Positions 33,466-42,250 of a DNA stretch of 42,250 bases are shown here, one piece after another (within the stretch, counting starts at the first letter, position 1; each line of letters opens with the position of its first letter). The translations under genes were made by a program, and so were the position numbers. The stretch covers positions 1 to 42,250 of the forward strand of contig JAIXMQ010000124.1 in NCBI GenBank assembly GCA_025716855.1, written 5' to 3'. The notes beneath the pieces are model-generated. The model had not been told where the DNA came from. It searched no databases and was given only the letters and a program-made list of their open reading frames with translations. Source of the stretch: Pilaira anomala. Its lineage: Eukaryota > Mucoromycota > Mucoromycetes > Mucorales > Mucoraceae.

Positions 33466-34808
33466 TACGCCCTTTTGGTTCTTTCGTAGACAATAACGCC
33501 TTTAAAGCAGCATGATCAGTAAAGATGGTGAGATTAGCTCCATGAACATAACAATGAAGATAGATCAAACTCCAATAGACAGCCAGGCACTCCCTCTCCG
33601 TAGTTGAATAATTCCTCTCAGCAGGTAACAAAGTTCGACTTGCATATACAACGGGTCTACCATTCTGCACTAATACCGATCCCAACGCTACATCACTTGC
33701 ATCACAATGTAATTCATAAGGCAAATAAACATCAGGAAAAGCTAATTCCGGCAACTGAAAAAGAATGTCTTTTAACTTGAGAAACGCCTCATTCCTTTCG
33801 GAAGTCCATTTGCAATCGACGTCTTTCTTTAACAGTTGATACAACGGGGCAGCGACTTTAGCTAAATCCTTAATGAACTTGTGGTAAAAATTACATATGC
33901 CCAAAAATCTTTGCAATTCACTTAAATCATTTGGAATAGGCCAACGACGAATTGGATCAACTTTATCAGGATTACTTCTAACGCCAGTACCAGATACAAA
34001 GAGCCCTAAAAATTTGATCTCTCGTTTCAAAAATTGACATTTCGGCAAACTAATTTTCATGTTCCAATGATGAAGGATAGATAATACCTGCTTGACTTGC
34101 TGAATACATTCTTCTCTAGTTTTAGCAAAACATAAAATATCGTCTAAATATACAATTGTAAAATGTGATACCGAACGAAGAATGTTATCCATAAACCGGC
34201 AGAAAGAAGGGGGAGAATTGCTTAAACCTTGAGCCATGACATTATATTCATACAAACCATTTCTAGTTGTAAACGCAGTTTTTTCTTTGTGCGCTTTATA
34301 AATAGGTAACTGAAAATATGCAGACTTCAAATCAATTGCGGTGAACCATTCAGACCCACTAAGGCGATCAATCAAATCAGCCATTCTTGGAAAAGGGTAT
34401 TTGTCCTTTATCGTTACTTTATTCAGAGCTCGAAAGTTCGTACAAAATCGCTGTGTGCCATCAGGTTTCGGAACGACTACAGGTTGAGCACACCAGGGTG
34501 ATTTACTAGGTCGAATTATCCCTTTTTTCAACAACTTCATTTTCTTTTGGTGACAGCCGCCTCACTCTAGACAACGTCGGATTTGCATCACCGGTTTCAA
34601 TTCGATGTACCACAGGAGCAGTAGTTAGTGTTTGTAATTCGGACTCATCATATAATGAGGGTAGTTCTCGTAATACTTCTTCAATTTCAGTAGGAACATC
34701 TAAAAAAGACGGAATAGAACGATTTTCAATCGTACCCACATTCTGTGAATTACAATGACTAATATACGGGGCTAATATAACTTCAGGTATTTGAAAAATG
34801 GCTTTCAA
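33374..34808 (-). pseudogene. Element G reverse transcriptase and RNase H
   Basis: The frame opens with the protease-RT linker (34808-34506: VVHRIETGDANPTLSRVRRL). A frameshift with a few lost codons near 34540 leads to LLKKGIIRPSKSPWCAQ, the RT core (FRALNKVTIKDKYPFPR, then IVYLDDILCF) and the thumb (FLGICNFYHKFIKDL). RNase H residues are in LHCDASDVAL, TTERECLAVY and IFTDHAALKAL. RNase H is truncated near 33385 before its last acidic motif. RT, finger and thumb regions are otherwise open. Confidence 0.92.
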
Positions 34809-37025
34809 CTTGGAATTAGTGCAAACATCAAAGTGAACAAGCCAGTCATTTCCACAATTAACCTAAAATTTTGTAACGGAACAACCCTAATATAAAAACC
34901 ACTAGAAGTAACACCAGGTGCCTTAACATCAACCCAAGCCTTGTGACGAGACGTGCCGCTTGAGTTGTTACCATAAACAATAATAACAGGCTCAGCATCA
35001 ATTAAATTCAAATTCAATGCATTAACTGATTCCATTGTAATTGTGGAAACTTCAGCACCAGTATCCACTAATAGATCAACTTCATGACTATCAACCATAC
35101 CAGTAAGGACAAAGCTAGTATCGACGTTATTATCCCCACCATTCATTGCATTTAACGTTACAGCACCTTGAGCGACTACGTTCTGTGAATTGTTATGATA
35201 CCCTGCAACCTGATGGAAAAGATTATCAGTAAAATCTATGTCATCGCTGTTAATCTTTTTAAAATTTTTACTTCCCTCTGAGTTGCTAGTCCCTTTAATA
35301 TTTTGAGAATTAGAGTGATAAGACTGCTTCTTGTGTTTTAGGAGATCCTTAGCACGATTAACATACATACAATCTTTTACTAGATGATTTGTTCCTTGAC
35401 ATGCATAGCAATTCTTCATTGATTTCTTCTTATCATAATGGTCCGGTGTAGATCGAGCACCGCTTTTATTAGAATTCCATTGACCAAAATTTTTGAATCT
35501 TTGCGCATTAACATGAACATCAACATCCATAGGATCATTAGTAGTCGTGTTAGAGGTAACAGGCCAGTTGTTAGTTGGGGGCTTCCCTGCACCTACACCA
35601 GAGTAAACATAATTACTGTTCAAGTCACGTTCTAATTCAACCGCATACGAAATTGCTTCAGCTAGACTTGTAGGTCTTGAACGACGAATGTCTTGAAACA
35701 ATTCATTATCTACAGTACGTCGTAAATAAGTCATCTGCAATTTGAAATTATTAGGAGCAACTGTCATCACTAGATCGCGGAAACGAGGACCAAAAGTCAA
35801 CATTGGTTCTTTCCCTTTTTTCAACGTTTCAAGAATGTCTACAGCATGAGCATGTCGTTCATCTTCACCACCATAGTTATCTTGAAATACTTTTTTCAAT
35901 CGAAGAATATCATTTCTATCAACAGGTTCCAAATTCTTTAACCAAGTGCGGGCACTTCCTGTCATAGCCATCTTGAATTCCTTGAGTTGATGAATAGGAG
36001 CCCAGTCATGATACTCTGTTATTTGTTCGAAATGATCCAACCAGTCAAAAGCAGTAGGTTTACCAGTACCATCAAAAGGTTTACAAGGATATCTATGCTT
36101 GGAATATCCTGTATCGACTTCGGGTTTTAGTTTACCAGAATTAACATGTACACCATAAGGTATTTTTACTGAAGTGGTATCTTCTTCCTTAAGCTTACGC
36201 GCCAATTCAATATGCTCATCAGTATAAGAAAATCCACCGCTACTTGCCTCCTCCCAGTGAGCATCATCAGCGATAACAGATCCATATTGGGAGCCTGAAT
36301 CATTACCTCGTTCACTTGGTTCCCTTACGCTACAATTGGTAGGTAATAAATGTTGTGCGACCTCTAATGTAGTACTAGATGCGAGACTCATCTTTAGTTT
36401 TTCATTATCATCGCCAAGACGTTTATTAACTTCTTTGAGCTTATGGGAAACTGCTTTCAATCGACGAATTTCAGTATTTCGCGTATCGATAATAGTTGTT
36501 AGCCTAGCAATTTCTTCTTGAGATTGTTGTTGTTGCTCTAAACTATCGTTGTATTTCCCTGTTAAGACACCAAGTTGCTCTTTTACTACTTCTTTGGACT
36601 GAGTAAACTCCTCATTAGACTTTAACAACTCTTCCATCTTCTCACTCAAATCGCGAATCCGTTGAGTAAGTTAAGTAATATTATCCTCCATAAATTTTGA
36701 TTGTTTTACATGATTTTCTTTCATGGTTATATTCCTGAGTATATTGTTCTCGCATCATCTGAAAACGAGTGTGGTTCTCTTGTTGGAGATCCAGATACTC
36801 TTTCATATGCTTATCTTGCAAAAGTTTCTTCTATCGATCATACTCGTATTTCTCATGCCAACGCTCGTTTTCAACAGTTGTAATATAGTCTTGCATCCAC
36901 ACATTTTGTTGAATTTTGTATTGCTCAAGTTCTAGTTGATAACGCTGCGCCAAATCTTCTTGAGGCTCGACATAACTACTTCCACCCGGTAAAAAATAAT
37001 CAAGTGCCCACGGATTTCCTTCCAT
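34805..37025 (-). pseudogene. Element G gag and protease
   Basis: Translation most likely begins at ATG 37025 (MEGNPWALDYFLPGG). A coiled-coil region follows, interrupted by TAG 36831-36833, a frameshift near 36700 and TAA 36671-36673, and continues as LTQRIRDLSEKMEELLKSN. The Ty3-type capsid region (YPCKPFDGTGKPTAFDWLDHF) and a zinc knuckle (CYACQGTNHLVKDC) come next. The protease has LLVDTGAEVST, and a one-base frameshift near 34855 lies before the terminal NDWLVHF motif. Gag assembles the particle and the protease matures it. Four breaks make this copy non-autonomous despite identical LTRs. Confidence 0.88.
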
Positions 37026-37084
37026 AGTGCCAATGTAAAATCCAAGTCAGTAACCTATGTCCTTTGTTATAAAACGCTATTTAA

Positions 37085-37096
37085 GCTACTCCACCA
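37085..37096 (-). other. Primer binding site of element G
   Basis: One base inside the 5' LTR, minus reads TGGTGGAGTAGC, complementary to a tRNA 3' end GCTACTCCACCA. Element C has nearly the same site next to its 5' LTR (41051-41064). The gag ATG (37025) follows about 60 bp later. Confidence 0.65.
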
Positions 37097-37097
37097 A

Positions 37098-37197
37098 TGT
37101 AAGAGTACGCGAAAGAGATGTAAATAAACTGGGTTTTAATAATAATATAATTGGATAGAATATAATAGTAATAAGTGAGTAGTACGAAACTCTCACA
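37098..37197 (-). repeat. 5' LTR of element G
   Basis: Identical to 31958-32057. AGCAG follows at 37198-37202. Confidence 0.96.
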
Positions 37198-37220
37198 AGC
37201 AGTATCAATTACTATGTCTC

Positions 37221-37231
37221 TGGCCATAGTG
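37221..37231. repeat. Right inverted repeat of element F
   Basis: Inverse of CACTATGGCCA, followed by TTA (37232-37234). Element G sits only about 20 bp inside this end. Confidence 0.75.
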
Positions 37232-37234
37232 TTA

Positions 37235-38540
37235 AATTACATACAGTTTCCTTTAATTTTTCGAAAGCCAAAAGACGATCGTCAGTCCAAATAAATTCTT
37301 CGTTCTTTTTCAGCAATCCATACAAAGGAGCAGCAATCATAGCCAAGTTTTTTATGAACCTATGATAAAAAACGCAAACACCTAAAACACGTTGTAAAGC
37401 TTTTACCGTTTGTGGAAGGGGCCAATCTCTAATAGCAGCAGTTTTTTCTGGATTGGGTCTAATTCCGTTAGCACCGACTAAAAAACCTAAAAATTTGACT
37501 TCAGGTTGAATCCATTGACATTTATCAGGTGATATCTTTAAATTATATTCTTGTAACCGAGCCAAAACCAGCTTCAAATTAGTTAAGTGATTGTGCAAAG
37601 TAAAATTAAAGCATATGATATCATCTAGATAAACCATTACATTTTTTAAACCACTGAGAACCCCTTTCATAAAACGTTGAAACGTTGAAGGACCATTAGT
37701 AACGCCAAAAGGGAGTACTTTAAATTCATACAAAGAACCATTGGCCAAGAAAGCTGGTTTTTCTCTATGCTCTTCTGTCACCGGTATGTCCCAATATCCA
37801 GATTTTAGATCAATTGTTGTAAAATAAACGTTACCATTAAGTTGATCTAGTAATTCCACTATTCTTGGAATTGGATATTTATCAGGTATTGTCACCTTAT
37901 TTAAGTTTCAATAATCCACGTAAAATCGTTTGCGACCATCCGGCTTGTTCACCAGAACTACTGGGGACAACCATGGACTATCACTTGGTTGTATAACCCC
38001 TTTCTTCAAGTATTCTTTAACCATAGAATCAATTTGTTCAATTTCTGCAGGAAATCGTCTATAATCACGATTTGCCACCGGAGCCACATCACCAGTTTCG
38101 ATACGATGCATGTATGGAGCTTTCATCAGTGGTTGCTGTTCTTCAACAAAAGTAATACCAGGGAATTCAGATAAAAGACCTTGTTTTATACTATCCATAT
38201 CAGAGGAATTAGTAGTAACGGTATTGAGTTTATACATTTTTTTTAAATGAGTCACCAAACAAATTTTTCTTCTTCCATCCAATCCATACCTAAAATGATA
38301 GTTTCATTTTGTTTCTCCACTACATACAAAGTAGCTTTAGTTGTTGATATATCTTCAGTGCAAAATTCCAAAGTAGATATACAATCTGACCATTGTTTTG
38401 ACTTATTACCATACTGAATTTCAATACCGGGACATCTGTTTACAGGTAAATTTAACATCTTTGCAGTCTTCAAATCGATCGAACTAATCATAGATCCTGT
38501 ATCAATTAATAGTGCAGGTAATTCTTTCCCTAGTCTTGTA
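37235..38540 (-). pseudogene. Element C protease and reverse transcriptase
   Basis: The frame after the solo LTR reads RLGKELPALLIDTGSMISS (aspartic protease DTGS) and IILGMDWMEEEKF. A one-base frameshift near 38265 leads to THLKKMYKLN, the linker APYMHRIETGDVAPVANRDY, RT fingers (GVIQPSDSPWLSPVV), an in-frame TGA at 37908-37910 where the family has Arg, then NLNKVTIPDKYPIPR, NVMVYLDDIICF and the thumb (VLGVCVFYHRFIKNLA). It ends at the element F junction (37235) with ETVCNL, continuing at 21571. The RT is otherwise open for over 200 codons. Confidence 0.92.
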
Positions 38541-38545
38541 GTTGC

Positions 38546-39464
38546 TGTCGTATTTGCGTCATCTCTACTTATAAATATAAGTAGATCAGGGTTATAAACT
38601 AAACATTATAATAAAAACCTGACATATCTTCATAATAATATAGATGTTTAACATTGTATATTATTATCAATATCTTGAACCTAAGGAAATATTCTATATT
38701 CAAATGCATATACAAATTGACGTAAAATAAGATCAACGGCAAAAAACCAAGATCAAATAATAAAATATAATTGAGAATAAAACAATACAAATAAAGTAAA
38801 CACTTAATTCATATTAATAGAAAATAAGAGATATTTACCGGTAATAGTCTCGATACAAGCTTAGCTACCTTGTGTTGGGGTAAGAACGGCTATTACTGGC
38901 AAAAATACATTATTAATCTATTAATATTAAATAGTAATATTATATAACCTGTTTACAAAATAAATAAAAAAGAATAACATTGTTGGAATAAAGATTATCC
39001 CAGCAACTGTCAATTCTATCCCGAAACTGGGAAAGCATGATATCAATCTAAGAATAAGGTTGATCAGGTCGTATGATAGAATAATAGTTCTTGTCAATTT
39101 AAAAGTATGCGCATTTACCAATGAAATCTGTAACAACGGAATCCAGACTAATAACAACCATGTAAGTAATTACAAGGTGATCTTTAGTCAGGAACCAGAT
39201 ATGTTGTTATCCAATCGGGTAGATAGGATCCACGATTATTTATGGTCAATTCGAAAGAGTAGAACGTACTTATTCAAAGGCAGAAGAGTTGGGTATAGAT
39301 TCATTTAAACACATCAAAAAGATGGTCCTTATTCAAACACAACTCATCAGGATATTCAAGATATAAAAGATGATTATTATTTTAGTTTAAAAGAGTTCTT
39401 TCAGTTTTATTTTATCTAATAAATCAACCCTAAGTCTTTTCTCATTAATTACTGATTGTCCACA
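38546..39464. repeat. Solo LTR inserted between gag and protease of element C
   Basis: A 919-bp block with ends TGTCGTATTTG...GATTGTCCACA is flanked by GTTGC on both sides (38541-38545, 39465-39469). It has no coding content. The length plus duplication (924) is a multiple of three. It is best explained as an LTR left after recombination between the two LTRs of an unrelated retrotransposon. No other copy is in the window. Confidence 0.8.
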
Positions 39465-39483
39465 GTTGCATCTAAATAAAATC

Positions 39484-41048
39484 TTATTTATTTTTTTCCA
39501 CTGTTGTCATATTTTGTTCAAACCGAGCAAAAATAGATGGAGCCTGTTCCGCCTTGACATCTTCAGTCCGTTGAGTATTTTCAGTATTTTGTTTATTATT
39601 TTTTCGGTAATTTCCACCATTTCTTTTAACACGGCAATCTTTCTTTAAATGACCAGGCTTCTTACACTTATAACAAGTTCGGGTTTCCTTATAAGGTTGT
39701 TGTTGTTGTTGTTGTTGCTGCACGTTTTGTGGCGTAGGGAATAAACTGGGTGACAAGGAATTAATAGGTAGTACAGAAGATTCACCTGCTCCGTTCAAAT
39801 TTAAATGTGCTTCCATACGAGAACAGATCATAATGGCTTCGTCAAAAGTTTGAGGATCCTTCATAATCAGAGTTTCACCTAATTTGTGAGGAAGTTTTCC
39901 ACGCAGATAATCTAACTGCAGATTAAGTGCAAAAACGTTAGCTCTGTTAAACAGACTTATTAATTTTATACCGAATTCATGCATAGGCATATTTCCTTTA
40001 GTTAAATTCTTTAATTCTTGTAAGGCCGCTTCATTAGTACTTAAACCGCCAGCATATTGTTTAAGAAATGCGCCTGAAAATAAATCCCATGATTTTTGCG
40101 TATGTTCAAGTAAAGTAGAGAACCAGGTAAAAGCCATACCATCCAGATACATAGGTAAATCAAACATTCTTGCTTCTTCCGATATACCATCATACTTGGA
40201 ATACCATTGATACTTAGAGAGCCATACTCGAGCATCTTCAGAATGTGTTATTATCTTAGGATGAAACGGAATTATTTTTCTGTACCGTTTATTCATAGTA
40301 GATTTCCGGGTGGAATCATTAACACCCATCGTACTATCCACTTCCATAGGTCTTCTTGCCTGACCTAATGCCTGTTGCACGTATGCACGCACTTCTTCCA
40401 TTACGTTTGTTTGTAAATAGTTAGTAGGTAGACCGACGCCACTTCCTTGGGTCATAAGATTGAAAACTTCTTGAGGAGCATGTAAATCATAGCAGTCCTG
40501 AATTGTTGGCCAGCTATAATCAACAAATAAAGTTTTCAAGTAGTCCGCATTAATACGAGACAATTCACCTAGTTGAGCAGCCAACCATCGTAATTCCGGG
40601 TCGACAATAGATTCAAGATGACTTACTTCGTTTTTTATTCTTTGTTTTTCCCACTTTAAATTATTTACCATTGGCATAATTCCAGCCTGTTGCGAAGGAG
40701 ACGCCGTTAAATAAACACTTTCCAATGTGGCCAGGTTGTAGTTTATTTCTTGCAACATTTGGTGTCACTGAGGACGACCAACCTTGATATATTCATTAAC
40801 CTCTGCATGTTTTTGTAGTAAATGTAAATAAAATGTCTAGTACCTTCAGAGTCAGCAGCAGTACCAGCCGTAGCGTTAGCATCAGTAGTATTACCAATAC
40901 CACCATCCCCTCCGTGAGAACCAGAAGCAGCCGCACGTGGCGAGACCATTCTTGGAGTAAAAGTAGCAGGAGTAATACCTAATGGGTTAGGAGCAACCAA
41001 AGGGCTTGAGTTAGAAGTAGGGTTGGGGACTCGATTATTTTGGGACAT
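39484..41048 (-). pseudogene. Element C gag
   Basis: ATG 41048 (MSQNNRVPNPTSNSSP) lies only about 16 bp inside the 5' LTR. A Pro/Ser/Gly-rich start is followed by a frameshift near 40830 and an in-frame TGA near 40768. From 40758 a long frame covers a helical region, the capsid-like domain (PFHPKIITHSEDARVWLSKY, then FSGAFLKQYAGGLSTNEAAL), a Gln run and a zinc knuckle (CYKCKKPGHLKKDC), with a basic tail ending 39484. The following protease is in another frame beyond the solo LTR. Gag packages RNA. Confidence 0.88.
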
Positions 41049-41050
41049 TG

Positions 41051-41064
41051 AGCTTCTCCACCGC
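41051..41064 (-). other. Primer binding site region of element C
   Basis: Minus reads GCGGTGGAGAAGCT after the 5' LTR. The core GGTGGAG and AGCT match the element G site, with the expected first bases changed. Confidence 0.5.
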
Positions 41065-41330
41065 TGTAATAATTTGGACTAATAGGACTGTTAATGAAGT
41101 ATAATAAAAAATGATTATCTTTTATTTCATAGAAAATAGTAAAGTATTTATATTGATTCATGTTCGGATTTAAGCATATAGTATAGATCATAGAGTAATT
41201 GTATTCATAGTTATCATCAGTGTGATCCGTCATTCTGCATTGTGCATAAGTGACATTCAAGCATATAATTAATGTACATAAAAGGCGTATACCAAAATTA
41301 GAGAGAGAGCGTGACCTGTTATTCATTACA
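41065..41330 (-). repeat. 5' LTR of element C
   Basis: 266 bp, TGTAATAATTTGG...TTCATTACA, followed by GTGTC (41331-41335). It differs from the 3' copy at six positions and shows the uninterrupted Tc1 target. Confidence 0.95.
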
Positions 41331-41335
41331 GTGTC

Positions 41336-42250
41336 ACAGGAACTTGTGACTGATCACCCTCGGAGATATTCTCAATCGATCTTTTTTTATTATTTTTCTT
41401 TTTGGAGATGATAAAAGAAGAGACATCTTCATCGACAATATTTCCCCCTACAAAGTTGTAACCTTCCGTAAATAAACGACGGCCTGCATCAGAAACGACA
41501 TTTAATATACCAGGAATATGAATAATGGTGTAGGATAAGCTGAAAAACGTTTCGTAATATGTCAACAAAAGATGGTTAGGAATCTCTTGGGAATGCATGT
41601 AGATTAAACTACGATGGTCGGTGTGAAGCGTGAAATGCTTATTAACGAGCCATTTATTAAAACGTTGGAAACAGTAAACTAAGCCCAATAGTTCACGACG
41701 TGTTGTAGAATAACATGACTCAACTGTTTTTAACCCACTAATAGCAGTATTACTAGCGTCAGTAGCAACATGTATAGGATATTTGTAATCAATGGGGTGG
41801 AGTGGTGCAGAAGCTAAAGCCTGTTTCAACTTGTTAAAAGCAACAGTATGTTCGTCACGCCAAACTGAAGGTAAGTCAACAACATTACGAAGCTTATCCA
41901 ATGGAGCACTAATATGAGCGTACATAGGAATAGAGGCACGAAAATAATTCATGTAACCAAGATAAGACTGTAATTGTTTAGTGCTGTGTGGAATGTTGAA
42001 TTCGCTAGCAGTACTAACCTTGCGATGATCGGGGACCAAAGCACCATTAACGATAGACCAGCCTAAAATATGAATACTAGTTTGAGCCAAAACCATTTTC
42101 TCAGTAGAAATAACAAGGTTGTGCTTCGTCAAACGTCGTAATACTTCGGCAACGCATTCAGTGTGATGTTCAAGAGAGCCGTTTGTACTGATGGTTAAAT
42201 CGTCAACATAGAATTGGATGTAATCCAAATCTTCAAAAAGTTCTTGAAGA
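41336..42250 (-). CDS. Element B reverse transcriptase (end) and RNase H, open at right edge
   Basis: The minus frame is open from the right edge. It reads ELFEDLDYIQFYVDDLTIST (catalytic YVDD), the RT connection (ILGWSIVNGALVPDHRKV, LQSYLGYMNYFRASIP) and RNase H (HVATDASNTAIS, TTRRELLGLV, LHTDHRSLIY, ILNVVSDAGRR). A Lys-rich linker ends at the element C junction. No stop occurs before element C. The linker continues in matching frame at 14008. The thumb and RNase H are unlike those of A, C and G, so B is a separate lineage. Confidence 0.9.

Larger units (their letters stand above)
31958..37197 (-). mobile_element. Element G: Ty3/Gypsy retrotransposon with identical 100-bp LTRs
   Basis: The LTRs 31958-32057 and 37098-37197 are identical base for base, with TG...CA ends, flanked by AGCAG (31953-31957, 37198-37202). 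The full order on minus is 5' LTR, primer site, gag, protease, RT, RNase H, integrase, polypurine tract, 3' LTR, 5,240 bp in all. It is inserted about 30 bp inside the right end of element F. Confidence 0.96.
21575..37231. mobile_element. Element F: TIR DNA element (CACTATGGCCA ends, TTA duplication)
   Basis: The outer ends are CACTATGGCCA at 21575-21585 and its inverse at 37221-37231, with TTA on both sides (21572-21574, 37232-37234). Host RT/RNase H frame is restored by removal. After subtracting element G and its duplication, 10,412 bp remain. If the Helitron borders are right, F itself is only about 2.5 kb. CACTA ends with a 3-bp duplication fit the CACTA/EnSpm superfamily, but the TTA target would also suit PIF/Harbinger. 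No transposase for it was recognised. Confidence 0.7.
14014..41330 (-). mobile_element. Element C: Ty3/Gypsy retrotransposon spread over 27.3 kb by later insertions
   Basis: The 5-bp duplication GTGTC flanks both ends (14009-14013, 41331-41335). The two LTRs are both 266 bp once the Tc1 insert is removed, and differ at six positions. Minus-strand order: 5' LTR, gag 39484-41048, protease/RT 37235-38540, RNase H 20934-21571, integrase 15623-16616, polypurine tract, 3' LTR. Its own sequence amounts to roughly 5.8 kb. The rest is a solo LTR, element F with its contents, a MULE and a Tc1 element. Confidence 0.92.
8786..42250 (-). mobile_element. Element B: Ty3/Gypsy retrotransposon with chromodomain, open at right edge
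   Basis: Pieces on the minus strand are: RT/RNase H 41336-42250, integrase zinc region 13588-14008, integrase core plus chromodomain 9397-10613, and 3' LTR 8786-9213. Frames of the pieces match after removing element C with one GTGTC (27,322 bp, remainder 1 modulo 3) and the TA-target DDE element with one TA (2,974 bp, remainder 1). The predicted and observed frames agree at both joins. The gag, protease and 5' LTR should lie beyond 42250. The element lies in relic I at 8785. Confidence 0.85.

Noticed and set aside
5640..37910. Alternative genetic code with TAA/TAG read as Gln
   Set aside because: TGA stops also occur, intact genes here end at TAA, and long clean frames such as A pol and the Harbinger transposase do not use in-frame stops.
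39478..39500. Programmed -1 frameshift at an A-rich site at the end of C gag
   Set aside because: A -1 slip on the A run meets TAA at once; with other frameshifts in the same gene, mutation is the simpler explanation.

Overview
The window is almost entirely transposable elements, nested inside one another; no ordinary host gene, rRNA or tRNA gene was recognised. High AT content, short GT-AG introns (50-77 bp) and the mix of element types (several Ty3/Gypsy lineages, one with a chromodomain, plus PIF/Harbinger, MULE, Tc1, another TA-target DDE family and a Helitron) suggest a repeat-rich early-diverging fungus, most likely Mucoromycota. The species cannot be named from this sequence.

Layout by insertion history. 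(1) 1-6490: a Ty3/Gypsy element A on the minus strand, open at the left edge. A complete PIF/Harbinger transposon sits in it (1366-4207, TSD TAA, perfect 26-bp inverted repeats). (2) 6493-8785: a plus-strand Ty3/Gypsy relic I, cut at 8785 by the 3' LTR of element B. (3) 8786 to the right edge: element B, a minus-strand Ty3/Gypsy element with a C-terminal chromodomain. Its integrase is split by a 2972-bp TA-target DDE transposon (10616-13587). Between its RNase H and integrase it is split by element C.

(4) Element C (14014-41330, TSD GTGTC) is one retrotransposon pulled apart over 27.3 kb. Its 3' LTR holds a Tc1 element (14226-15555, TSD TA). Its integrase zinc-finger region holds a MULE (16626-20924, 9-bp TSD). 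The start of its RNase H holds DNA element F (21575-37231, TIR CACTATGGCCA, TSD TTA). Its gag/protease junction holds a solo LTR (38546-39464, TSD GTTGC). (5) Inside F lie a Helitron (about 23238-31116) and a Ty3/Gypsy element G with identical 100-bp LTRs (31958-37197, TSD AGCAG).

Reading frames across three insertions (Harbinger in A, the DDE element and C in B) and across F in C rejoin exactly when the insert and one TSD copy are subtracted. Relative ages agree: C LTRs differ at 6 of 266 positions, G LTRs at 0 of 100.

Nearly every coding region is broken. Almost all premature stops stand where Gln or Arg is expected, as C-to-T changes would give. The best preserved genes are the Harbinger transposase, the RT to RNase H part of A, and the RNase H segments of B and C. 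The items most worth a second look are a MULE transposase apparently fused to an RTC4-like domain, a diverged pair of small intron-containing genes inside the Helitron, and element F, which has clean ends but no recognisable transposase.
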